Shown here in pieces: positions 6,938-13,118 of a stretch of DNA of 13,147 bases. Position numbers and translations under genes: made by a program. Position 1 is the stretch's first letter. Every line of letters starts with the position of its first letter. Source of the stretch: Clostridia bacterium (lineage in GTDB: Bacteria; Bacillota; Clostridia; Oscillospirales; CAG-272). The stretch is from positions 1 through 13,147 of the forward strand of contig JAFTKV010000173.1 in the NCBI GenBank assembly GCA_017453085.1, written 5' to 3'. The notes beneath the pieces were generated by a model. The model was not told the DNA's origin. It did no database searches and saw nothing but the letters and a program-made list of their open reading frames with translations.

Positions 6938-7789
6938 TTACAGGAACATGGTTCCGATGCCCTCGTCGGTGAGGGCTTCAATGAGGATGGAGTGGGGAAC
7001 TCGTCCGTCGATGATGAAGACCCGCTTCACACCACGGCGGATGGCCTCCACGCAGCAGTCCACCTTGGGGATCATACCGCCCGAGATGATCCCCTCCCGC
7101 ATCAGGGCGGGAGCGTCGGATACGTAGATCTTATGGATCAGGGAGGAGGGATCGTCCTTGTCGCGGAGGATGCCCGCAATGTCGGTCATAGTGAAGAGAG
7201 CCTCAGCCTTCAGCGCACCCTCAATGCGAGCGGCGGCAGTGTCGGCGTTGATGTTGTAAATGTTGCCTGCCTTGTCGTAGCCCACGGTGGAGATGACGGG
7301 AATGTAGCCCTTGTCCAAAAGGTCGTGGAGGATGGTGGGATTGACCTTGGTGATCTCGCCCACGTAGCCCAGCCGAGGATCCTTCTGAACGGCTTCAATC
7401 AGACCGTCGTCTGCGCCCGACAGACCGATGGCACGGCAATCTGCGTTGTTTAAGAGGTTGACCAGCGACTTGTTGATCTTGCCTGACAGCACCATTTGTA
7501 CGATCTCGGCAGTCTCTCTGTCGGTGACGCGGAGCCCGTCCACAAAGATGCTCTCCTTGCCCATGCGCTTCATGGTCTCGGAGATCTCGGGGCCACCGCC
7601 GTGTACCAGCACGATCTTCACGCCGATCAGCGACAGCAGTGCCAGATCGCCCATCACGGCGCCCTTCAGCTCCTCGTTGATCATAGCATTGCCGCCGTAC
7701 TTGATGACGACCACCTTGCCGGTGTATTTCTGAATATAGGGAAGCGCCTTGACCAGCACCTCCGCACGCTGTGCGTTCGTAATTTCCAT
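6938..7789 (-). CDS. argB: N-acetylglutamate kinase
   Basis: A 283-residue amino-acid kinase that phosphorylates N-acetyl-L-glutamate, the second step of ornithine synthesis. KYGGNAM (30-36) and VHGGGPEI (62-69) are the ATP and substrate glycine loops, and NADTAAARI and IISGGMIPK are further family signatures. The N-terminus reads AQRAEVLVKALPYIQKYTGK before the first strand: a helix of this kind is the mark of the hexameric, arginine-inhibited NAGK class, so feedback inhibition by arginine is likely (family knowledge applied here). Start: ATG at 7789 (MEITNAQ) with GGAG 10 bases upstream; an in-frame extension to 7828 reads through repeat DNA and is rejected. argC, argJ and argD, often next to argB, are absent from the window. 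Confidence 0.96.
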   Translation of the reverse strand: MEITNAQRAEVLVKALPYIQKYTGKVVVIKYGGNAMINEELKGAVMGDLALLSLIGVKIVLVHGGGPEISETMKRMGKESIFVDGLRVTDRETAEIVQMVLSGKINKSLVNLLNNADCRAIGLSGADDGLIEAVQKDPRLGYVGEITKVNPTILHDLLDKGYIPVISTVGYDKAGNIYNINADTAAARIEGALKAEALFTMTDIAGILRDKDDPSSLIHKIYVSDAPALMREGIISGGMIPKVDCCVEAIRRGVKRVFIIDGRVPHSILIEALTDEGIGTMFL

Positions 7790-7804
7790 GATTTTATGTC
7801 TCCA

Positions 7805-7890
7805 TGTGGGGCTTGCCCCACACCCCACACGAAACCTTTTTGAAAAAAGGTTTCGTGACTTCCAAAAACTTTTGGAAAGGGTCTTTTTTT
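7805..7890 (+). repeat. Modular hairpin repeat, copy A
   Basis: Three successive perfect hairpins: TGTGGGGC/GCCCCACA (7805-7812, 7815-7822); CACGAAACCTTTTT/AAAAAGGTTTCGTG (7828-7841, 7844-7857); TCCAAAA/TTTTGGA (7861-7867, 7870-7876), then AAGGGTC and seven T. Copy B at 9491 has the same order and arms. It starts only 15 bases upstream of the argB start codon, so it forms most of the argB leader. The T tract lies on the strand opposite to the genes. Confidence 0.75.
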
Positions 7891-8091
7891 GTATTATAAT
7901 AAGTTCCGCCCAGCCAAGGAGTTAGGGGGAGAGAGGAGCCTCGCCGCAGGCGATGGCGGAGAGAGGGGGAAAGAAACTTCGGCGTTTGAGTATGGTCAAT
8001 AGTTGCGCGTAGCGCAACTATATCCCCCTCTCTCTTTGTGAATGAGAGGTAGGAGTGAACGTTCAAACACAATTTATTCACGACAATTAAT
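7891..8091. repeat. Gene-free argH-argB gap with inverted-repeat element
   Basis: No gene is supported. It contains purine-rich blocks GGGGGAGAGAGGAG (7926-7939) and GAGAGAGGGGGAAAG (about 7959-7973), and a complementary TCCCCCTCTCT at about 8023-8033 that can pair with either, giving a stem around inner hairpins TCGCC/GGCGA (7941-7945, 7949-7953) and ATAGTTGCGC/GCGCAACTAT (7999-8008, 8012-8021). A minus-strand TATAAT sits at about 7894-7899 but lacks a good -35. The layout resembles a small palindromic interspersed element; identity is unproven. Confidence 0.55.
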
Positions 8092-9465
8092 CTAATCCTT
8101 ATTCGCCAAGCTTGCTTTGGCGGATGCGATCTGCGCTCGCACCGATTCTACCGACGTTCCGCCTGCGGAGGTTCTGCGCATAACGCAGGTCTCCATGCTG
8201 ATCTCGTCGTAAATATCGGCTTCGAACAGCTCGGATGCTGCCTTGTATTGCTCCAAAGGAAGGGTTTCCAGCGTCAGCCCGTCTCGGATGCAGTCTGCCA
8301 CCAGCGCACCGGTGATCTTGTAGGCGGTGCGGAAGGGCATACCCTTTTTGGTGAGGTAATCGGCGCAGTCGGTGGCGTTGATGAAGCCCTTTGCCGCTGC
8401 AGCCCGCATATTTTCTGGGAGCGGACGCATGGTTGCCACCATCGGTGCGAACACCGCCAGCGATATCTTCAAGGTGTCCACGCTGTCGAAAATGGCTTCC
8501 TTATCCTCCTGCATATCCTTATTGTAGGCAAGAGGCAGACCCTTCAGCATAGTGAGCGTGCCCATCAGATTGCCGTATACTCGTCCAGTTTTGCCCCGCA
8601 CCAGCTCCGCCATATCGGAGTTCTTCTTCTGGGGCATGATGGACGATCCGGTGGAGTAGGCGTCGGACAGCTCCACGAAGCGGAATTCCCAAGAGGTCCA
8701 GAGGATGATCTCCTCGGACAGACGGGAAAGATGCATCATAATGGTGGCAAATGCCGCCTGCAGCTCGATGCAGTAGTCCCGGTCGGACACGCCGTCCAGC
8801 GAGTTTTCACAGATGCCGTTCATTTCCAGCAAATCGGCAACCACCTGTCGGTCGGTAGGATAGGTGGTGCCTGCCAATGCGCAGGAGCCCAGCGGGGATA
8901 CGTTCATCCGCTTCGCCGCATCCGAGAGACGGTCGAGATCTCGAAAGAGCATCTGCACGTAAGCCATCAGATGGTGTCCGAAGGTGATGGGCTGCGCTCT
9001 CTGCAGGTGGGTGTAGCCGGGCATAATGGCGTCAGCGTACGTTTCAGCCTGCATGAGTAGTGCATCGATCACGTCCCGAATGAGCTGGGAGATGGTCTTT
9101 ACCTCATCTCGCAGATAGAGCCGCAGGTCCAGTGCGACCTGGTCGTTGCGGCTACGGGCGGTGTGGAGCTTCTTGCCCAGATCGCCGATCCGCGCGGTAA
9201 GCTCCGACTCGATAAACATATGAATGTCCTCGCCGCCGGCAGAAAAATCCAGCTTGCCACTGTCCAGATCCATAAGGATGCCGGACAGACCGTCAATAAT
9301 GGTATCTACATCGCTTTGAGGGAGAATGCCCTTGGCACCCAGCATGGTGGCATGTGCGATACTGCCGGCAATGTCTTGACGGTACATCCGCTGGTCATAG
9401 GGAAGAGAAGTATTGAAATCATCAGCCACCTGATCGGTGACCCCGGCGGACCGTCCCGCCCACAT
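8092..9465 (-). CDS. argH: Argininosuccinate lyase
   Basis: A 457-residue member of the fumarase/aspartase superfamily that splits argininosuccinate into arginine and fumarate, the last step of arginine synthesis; the family is tetrameric with shared active sites. Family motifs are intact: HTARSRNDQ (101-109), GYTHLQRAQPI (150-160, with catalytic His153) and the superfamily signature GSSIMPQKKN (273-282) carrying the catalytic Ser. The N-terminus MWAGRSAGVTD is slightly shorter than the usual M-x-LW-x-GRF and has Ser where Phe is usual. The ATG at 9465 is the only sensible start because an in-frame TAG lies about 20 bases upstream. No good Shine-Dalgarno is present: only a GAAAAG adjoins the ATG, and the repeat copy B begins 26 bases upstream. 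Poor or coupled translation is therefore possible. Confidence 0.95.
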   Translation of the reverse strand: MWAGRSAGVTDQVADDFNTSLPYDQRMYRQDIAGSIAHATMLGAKGILPQSDVDTIIDGLSGILMDLDSGKLDFSAGGEDIHMFIESELTARIGDLGKKLHTARSRNDQVALDLRLYLRDEVKTISQLIRDVIDALLMQAETYADAIMPGYTHLQRAQPITFGHHLMAYVQMLFRDLDRLSDAAKRMNVSPLGSCALAGTTYPTDRQVVADLLEMNGICENSLDGVSDRDYCIELQAAFATIMMHLSRLSEEIILWTSWEFRFVELSDAYSTGSSIMPQKKNSDMAELVRGKTGRVYGNLMGTLTMLKGLPLAYNKDMQEDKEAIFDSVDTLKISLAVFAPMVATMRPLPENMRAAAAKGFINATDCADYLTKKGMPFRTAYKITGALVADCIRDGLTLETLPLEQYKAASELFEADIYDEISMETCVMRRTSAGGTSVESVRAQIASAKASLANKD

Positions 9466-9490
9466 CTTTTCGGCGATTTTGAATCTCTAA

Positions 9491-9580
9491 GCGGGACTCT
9501 GTCCCGCACCCTGCCAAAAACCTTTTTGAATAAAGGTTTTTGGATTTCCAAAAACTTTTGGAAAAGGGGTAAAAAAGTGT
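9491..9580 (+). repeat. Modular hairpin repeat, copy B
   Basis: Same block order as copy A: GCGGGAC/GTCCCGC (9491-9497, 9501-9507), then ACCC, then CCAAAAACCTTT/AAAGGTTTTTGG (9514-9525, 9532-9543), then TTTCCAAAA/TTTTGGAAA (9545-9553, 9556-9564), then AGGGG and a T-poor end. It occupies the region immediately upstream of argH where a leader and ribosome site would be expected. Confidence 0.75.
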
Positions 9581-9603
9581 ATTTTAGAAATTAGGTCAAT
9601 ATC

Positions 9604-9651
9604 CCAAAACTGTCCTTTCACGTGTTTTCACACATAAAAGGACTATTTTGG
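9604..9651. repeat. Nested hairpin in the argG-argH gap
   Basis: Three concentric paired segments: CCAAAA/TTTTGG (9604-9609, 9646-9651), GTCCTTT/AAAGGAC (9612-9618, 9637-9643) and GTGT/ACAC (9622-9625, 9630-9633), separated by small internal loops. There is no T tract, so it does not look like a terminator. It differs from the other repeats in the window and may be a structured part of the argG-argH transcript. Confidence 0.5.
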
Positions 9652-9676
9652 AACATTCACCGCCCCAAACCTCCCC

Positions 9677-9747
9677 AAGCGGCAAGAATTTGCCGCTTTT
9701 TAGGAAAGTTCTTGGAGGTGTGGAACCTTCTTTCAAGAAGGTTCCAC
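9677..9747 (-). repeat. Modular hairpin repeat, copy D
   Basis: Minus-strand reading starts 5 bases after the argG stop: a 13-bp stem GTGGAACCTTCTT/AAGAAGGTTCCAC (plus 9720-9732, 9735-9747), then the block ACCTCCAAGAACTTTCC, then AAGCGGCAA/TTGCCGCTT (9677-9685, 9690-9698). Blocks and order match copy C at 582-735 without its inserted cassette. Stem T tracts lie on the plus strand, so termination of argG transcription here is not strongly predicted; mRNA 3'-end protection is equally possible. Confidence 0.7.
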
Positions 9748-9752
9748 ATATA

Positions 9753-10976
9753 TTAGTTTTTCTTCTTCAGATTTGCCTGAACCTGCAGGGGCAGACCGAA
9801 CAGGTTGATGAAGCCGGTCGCATCTGCCTGGTTATAGACGTTGTCCTCGTCGAAGGTAGCAACTTCTTCGCTGTAGAGGGAGTAGGGAGAGGTTACACCT
9901 GCGTTGATGATGTTGCCCTTGTACAGCTTCAGCTTGACCTCGCCGGTTACGTTCTGCTGGGTAGAGGTAACAAACGCAGCCAGCGCCTCTCTGAGAGGAG
10001 TGAACCACAGACCGTTGTAAACCAGTTCGGCGTACTTGCTTGCAACCAGCTCCTTGTAGTGCTGAGTGTCACGGTCAAGAGTGATGGTTTCCAGAACCTT
10101 ATGAGCGCGGTAGAGGATAGTTCCGCCGGGAGTCTCGTAAACGCCGCGGGACTTCATACCAACCAGACGGTTTTCTACCAGATCGGTGATACCGATGCCG
10201 TTTTCGCCGCCCAGCTTGTTCAGAGTCTCGATCAGGGTAACCGGATCCAGCTTTTCGCCGTTGAGTGCGGTGGGAATGCCCTTTTCAAAGGACAGAGTGA
10301 TGTAAGTGGGGGTGTCGGGAGCCTGCTCGGGAGATACGCCCATTTCCAGGAAGCCGGGCTTATTGTACTGAGGCTCGTTTGCAGGATCCTCCAGATCCAG
10401 ACCCTCGTGGGACAGGTGCCACAGGTTCTTGTCCTTGGAGTAGTTGGTTTCACGGTTGATCTTCAGAGGAACGTTGTGTGCCTCTGCGTAGTCGATCTCT
10501 TCCTCACGGGACTTGATGGTCCACTCACGCCAGGGAGCGATGATCGCCATCTCGGGAGCGAAGGCCTTGATGGTCAGCTCGAAACGAACCTGGTCGTTGC
10601 CCTTACCGGTGCAGCCGTGAGCGATGGCGTCAGCGCCCTCTTTCAGAGCGATCTCAACGATCTTCTGTGCGATGATGGGACGTGCAAAGGAAGTACCCAG
10701 CAGATAGTCGCCCTCGTAAACGGCGCCTGCCTGCATAGTGGGGTAGATGAAGTCCTCGATGAACTCCTTCTTCAGATCCAGCACGTAGAGCTTGGATGCG
10801 CCGGTCTTGATGGCCTTTTCCTCCAGACCGTCCAGCTCGGTGCCCTGACCAACGTCAGCGGAAACGGCGATGACCTCGCAGTTGTTGTAGTTTTCCTTAA
10901 GCCACGGAATGATGATGGATGTATCCAAACCGCCGGAATAGGCGAGCACTACTTTTTTGATATCTTCTTTTTTCAT
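9753..10976 (-). CDS. argG: Argininosuccinate synthase
   Basis: A 407-residue, full-length ArgG, which condenses citrulline and aspartate with ATP (released as AMP and PPi) to argininosuccinate in the cytoplasm. The PP-loop ATP motif AYSGGLDTS is at residues 12-20 and HGCTGKGNDQVRFE further on carries the second conserved nucleotide/aspartate-binding region; ISADVGQG-like SADVGQG and the C-terminal SPYSLYSEEVATF are also typical. Start: ATG at 10976 with a perfect GGAGG six bases upstream. It is the first gene after a consensus promoter overlapped by ARG boxes, so it should be repressed by arginine through ArgR. It is followed by argH after 287 bp of repeats; the two act sequentially. Confidence 0.97.
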   Translation of the reverse strand: MKKEDIKKVVLAYSGGLDTSIIIPWLKENYNNCEVIAVSADVGQGTELDGLEEKAIKTGASKLYVLDLKKEFIEDFIYPTMQAGAVYEGDYLLGTSFARPIIAQKIVEIALKEGADAIAHGCTGKGNDQVRFELTIKAFAPEMAIIAPWREWTIKSREEEIDYAEAHNVPLKINRETNYSKDKNLWHLSHEGLDLEDPANEPQYNKPGFLEMGVSPEQAPDTPTYITLSFEKGIPTALNGEKLDPVTLIETLNKLGGENGIGITDLVENRLVGMKSRGVYETPGGTILYRAHKVLETITLDRDTQHYKELVASKYAELVYNGLWFTPLREALAAFVTSTQQNVTGEVKLKLYKGNIINAGVTSPYSLYSEEVATFDEDNVYNQADATGFINLFGLPLQVQANLKKKN

Positions 10977-10988
10977 GATAAACCTCCA

Positions 10989-11027
10989 AATGGATAAATA
11001 TTCAAAAACTGTGTATAATTATGCAAC
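10989..11027 (-). promoter_or_regulatory. Two tandem ARG boxes (ArgR/AhrC operator) of argG
   Basis: On the minus strand the proximal box (10989-11006) reads TTTGAATATTTATCCATT, matching the ArgR consensus TNTGAATWWWWATTCANW at every position but one. The distal box (11010-11027) reads GTTGCATAATTATACACA, with 12 of the 14 core positions matching. The two 18-bp boxes are separated by exactly 3 bp, the canonical spacing for the hexameric ArgR/AhrC repressor. The distal box covers the -10 hexamer, which fits repression by blocking RNA polymerase. Confidence 0.85.
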
Positions 11028-11046
11028 ATCGTCAGGATTTTGTCAA
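11018..11046 (-). promoter_or_regulatory. Sigma-A promoter of the argG cluster
   Basis: Perfect -35 TTGACA (11041-11046), 17-bp spacer, -10 CATAAT (11018-11023) on the minus strand, giving a start a few bases before the proximal ARG box and a leader of roughly 35 bases to the argG ATG. Confidence 0.88.
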
Positions 11047-11130
11047 GTGCTTTTTGTAAAAAAACTCAACATTAACAGTTTGTTCATATTCTTGCAAATG
11101 ATCCGGACAATCGGATCTTTTCTTCTAATT

Positions 11131-11159
11131 ATTATACTATAAACATATTGAAAATGCAA
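11131..11159 (-). promoter_or_regulatory. Possible second, upstream minus-strand promoter with AT-rich palindrome
   Basis: TTGCAT (11154-11159), 17-bp spacer, TATAAT (11131-11136). The spacer and -35 overlap a perfect 10-bp inverted repeat, AAACATATTG/CAATATGTTT (11141-11150, 11157-11166), which could be an operator or a weak plus-strand terminator since TTT follows. Without transcript ends this stays tentative. Confidence 0.4.
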
Positions 11160-11190
11160 TATGTTTTTTGCAGAAATTTTAGAAAAGCTG

Positions 11191-11219
11191 TTGACGGATT
11201 TTGTATACCGTGTTATAAT
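11191..11219 (+). promoter_or_regulatory. Sigma-A promoter of the ABC transporter genes
   Basis: TTGACG (11191-11196), 17-bp spacer, perfect TATAAT (11214-11219), about 87 bases before the ABC ATPase start. It diverges from the argG promoter with about 145 bases between the two -35 elements. Confidence 0.85.
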
Positions 11220-11238
11220 TGAAATAGAATTACGGTAT
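11205..11238 (+). promoter_or_regulatory. Inverted repeat flanking the ABC -10 element (putative operator)
   Basis: ATACCGT (11205-11211) and ACGGTAT (11232-11238) are perfect complements spaced 20 bases apart and enclose the TATAAT. The position suits a dimeric repressor. Related ABC exporters of the Ytr type are often controlled by a GntR-family regulator, but none is encoded in this window, so the binder is unknown. Confidence 0.45.
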
Positions 11239-11306
11239 GCCAGCAGTTTACTGGAATGGTTGCTGCCGTGAATTCGCCTCAAATTCATAGTGTAAAGGAG
11301 CTGTTT

Positions 11307-12011
11307 ATGGAAACGATCTTACAATGCAGTCACCTGACCAAGCGTTATAAAAGCGGAACGCTGGCGCTGGACGATCTGTCGCTGATGCTACCCAAAGGCG
11401 AGATCATCGGATTGCTTGGTCCCAACGGCAGCGGCAAGACGACCTTGCTGAAGCTGACTGCCGGACTACTCACCCCTACCCGCGGTGAGATCGCCGTAGA
11501 TGGAATGCGCGTTGGCGCAAGTACGAAATCGGCGGTCTCCTATCTGCCGGAACGCACCTATCTGTCTCCTGCCATGCGGGTGGACGAATGTCTCAATCTG
11601 TTCGCCACCTTCTATTTCGACTTCGATCGGGCAAGGGCAGAGGAGATGCTCCGTCTGCTGGCAGTCCCCACCGATGCCAAGATCAAAACACTGTCCAAGG
11701 GCACCCGTGAAAAGGTGCAGCTGGTGCTGGTCATGTCCAGACGGGCAAAGCTGTATCTGCTGGATGAGCCTATCGCAGGCGTTGACCCGGCGGCGCGGGA
11801 CTACATACTCAATACCATTTTGAAAAACTACGATCGGGAAAGCACGATCCTGATCTCCACCCATCTGATCAGCGATGTGGAAAACGTGCTGGACTCCTTC
11901 CTCTTCATCAAAAACGGCAAAGTCATCTGCCGTGACCGTGCCGCAGCGGTGCGGGAGCAGCGGGGACAGACCATCGACCAGTTCTTCCGGGAGGTGTTCA
12001 GATGTTACTAA
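11307..12011 (+). CDS. ABC transporter ATP-binding protein (YtrB-like)
   Basis: A 234-residue single ABC domain expected at the cytoplasmic face of the membrane. Walker A GPNGSGKT (38-45), signature LSKGTREKVQ (129-138, a LSKG variant of LSGGQ), Walker B LYLLDEP (149-155) with D-loop GVDP, and H-loop His186 in STHLI are all present; the usual Q-loop Gln is replaced by Glu82 (YLPER), as I recall for the YtrB/GntR-associated subgroup. Start: ATG at 11307 with AAGGAG six bases upstream; an extension to 11256 lacks support. Its last 10 bases overlap the permease gene, implying coupled synthesis of one complex. Substrate cannot be read from sequence; exporters of this type are linked to cell-envelope stress and antimicrobial peptides in other Firmicutes, which is only a suggestion here. 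Confidence 0.9.
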   Translation: METILQCSHLTKRYKSGTLALDDLSLMLPKGEIIGLLGPNGSGKTTLLKLTAGLLTPTRGEIAVDGMRVGASTKSAVSYLPERTYLSPAMRVDECLNLFATFYFDFDRARAEEMLRLLAVPTDAKIKTLSKGTREKVQLVLVMSRRAKLYLLDEPIAGVDPAARDYILNTILKNYDRESTILISTHLISDVENVLDSFLFIKNGKVICRDRAAAVREQRGQTIDQFFREVFRCY

Positions 12012-12826
12012 AGCTTGTGAAATATGATCTGCGGTCGCAGCGATTTCTGTCGTCCTTGCTGCTGCTGATCTCGCTGGGCGGCGCGGTTCTGTCCTCCATC
12101 CTTTTGCAGGTATTGATCTCCACGATGGAGTCCGACGAAAACGCATTCGCCGCCATCGCTATGCTGGGATCCATTATGATGCTCTTCTTCGTGATCCTGG
12201 GCACCTTCCTGGCGGCATCTGCGGTGCTGCTGTCGGTTGCTATCCACTACTACAAAAAGACGGTCTCCGACGAGGCGTATCTGACCTTCACCCTTCCCGC
12301 AACGGCAGGACAGCATCTGATGTCCAAGATGATTAGCGGCAGCGTGTGGATGCTTCTCTCCTCTCTGGTGATCGTGGTGGACGTGATCATTATCATCCTT
12401 CCGCAGATCGTCATCACCGGCGATGTGTCGGTTGCAGAGATTATCGAGTATTTGGGCTTCTATTTTGAGCTTGTCTTCGCCTCTGAGCTGACCACCGTGT
12501 TTGCCCTGATCGGCTACGGCCTGAACGCATTGGCAATGTTGCTGTCTCAGCTGGCACTGCTCTACCTGTCTCTGACGGTAGGCGGTATTGTGGTCAACAA
12601 GTGTAAGGCACTTCTGGGCGCGGGCATTTATCTGGGGGCCGATATGATCGTCAGCCTGATCATGCAGGTGATCACCTCGGTCTGCAGCGTAGCCTTCCTG
12701 TCTGCATCCTACGATGCGTATATGCTGTTCTCCACCTATCTGAGCGCGGTTCTGTATACGGCGTTTGCCATTACCTGCTATCAGATCACCCGTCATCTCC
12801 TCGAAAACAAACTGAATCTGGCGTAA
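12002..12826 (+). CDS. ABC-2-type permease, partner of the preceding ATPase
   Basis: A 274-residue hydrophobic protein with about six membrane segments, roughly at residues 16-38, 50-80, 111-134, 160-192, 205-232 and 242-262. The basic N-terminus MLLKLVKYDLRSQ and the segment DEAYLTFTLPATAGQHLMSK between the second and third spans are typical of Clostridial ABC-2 permeases, where the latter may contact the ATPase. Start: ATG at 12002 with GGGAGG 7 bases upstream, overlapping the ATPase gene by 10 bases. One ATPase and one permease could form a homodimeric exporter. It is followed by a strong terminator 13 bases after the stop. Substrate unknown. Confidence 0.85.
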   Translation: MLLKLVKYDLRSQRFLSSLLLLISLGGAVLSSILLQVLISTMESDENAFAAIAMLGSIMMLFFVILGTFLAASAVLLSVAIHYYKKTVSDEAYLTFTLPATAGQHLMSKMISGSVWMLLSSLVIVVDVIIIILPQIVITGDVSVAEIIEYLGFYFELVFASELTTVFALIGYGLNALAMLLSQLALLYLSLTVGGIVVNKCKALLGAGIYLGADMIVSLIMQVITSVCSVAFLSASYDAYMLFSTYLSAVLYTAFAITCYQITRHLLENKLNLA

Positions 12827-12839
12827 GCCATCCATACAG

Positions 12840-12873
12840 AAACCCTCCGACATCTCGTCGGAGGGTTTTCTTC
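12840..12873 (+). terminator. Intrinsic terminator of the ABC operon
   Basis: A 12-bp perfect stem AAACCCTCCGAC/GTCGGAGGGTTT (12840-12851, 12857-12868) with a 5-base loop is followed by TCTTC; with the stem's own T run it makes a Rho-independent terminator just after the permease stop. Confidence 0.9.
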
Positions 12874-12914
12874 AGACGATACTCAAGTCTTCCCCTTCAG
12901 GCGGTGGATGAGGT

Positions 12915-13118
12915 CGAACGGTTCGCACCGAGAAAACGGTTGCGATAACCGTTTGCACGGGCTGTCGAGGCGCCAGCCCCTACCGGTGCGGTGGTGCATA
13001 CCGTACCGGGGAAACGGTCGGCGCATTCTGTTCGCACACACCGGTAGGGGCCGACGTCCTCGACGGCCTGGCCGTACGGTCTGCACCGAGGCGAGCGAAA
13101 AGGAGGATCTACTCCTCC
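12915..13118. repeat. Long palindromic non-coding element
   Basis: An imperfect 30-bp inverted repeat (12959-12988 against 13039-13068) contains a perfect 12-bp core CCCCTACCGGTG/CACCGGTAGGGG and outer TCGAGG/CCTCGA. Inside lies ACCGT/ACGGT (13000-13004, 13014-13018). Outside are AAACGGTT/AACCGTTT (12934-12941, 12947-12954), CGAAC/GTTCG (12915-12919, 12921-12925) and GGAGGA/TCCTCC (13102-13107, 13113-13118). No credible gene is seen between 12874 and the window end. It resembles a MITE-like or structured repeat; identity is inference. Confidence 0.55.

Noticed and set aside
7794..8081. Minus-strand 95-codon frame in the argH-argB gap
   Set aside because: It is made of palindromic repeat sequence, has no family resemblance and no ribosome site.
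8066..8085. ARG box after argH (GTGAATAAATTGTG on minus)
   Set aside because: Only one half-site matches the consensus, there is no tandem partner and no adjoining promoter.
9648..10997. Plus-strand 449-codon frame opposite argG
   Set aside because: Antisense shadow of an unmistakable ArgG; its start lies inside repeat DNA.
12008..12853. Minus-strand frame opposite the ABC permease, and 11466-12146 opposite the ATPase
   Set aside because: His/Gln-rich shadows of genes with clear ATPase motifs or membrane spans; both sense genes have strong ribosome sites.
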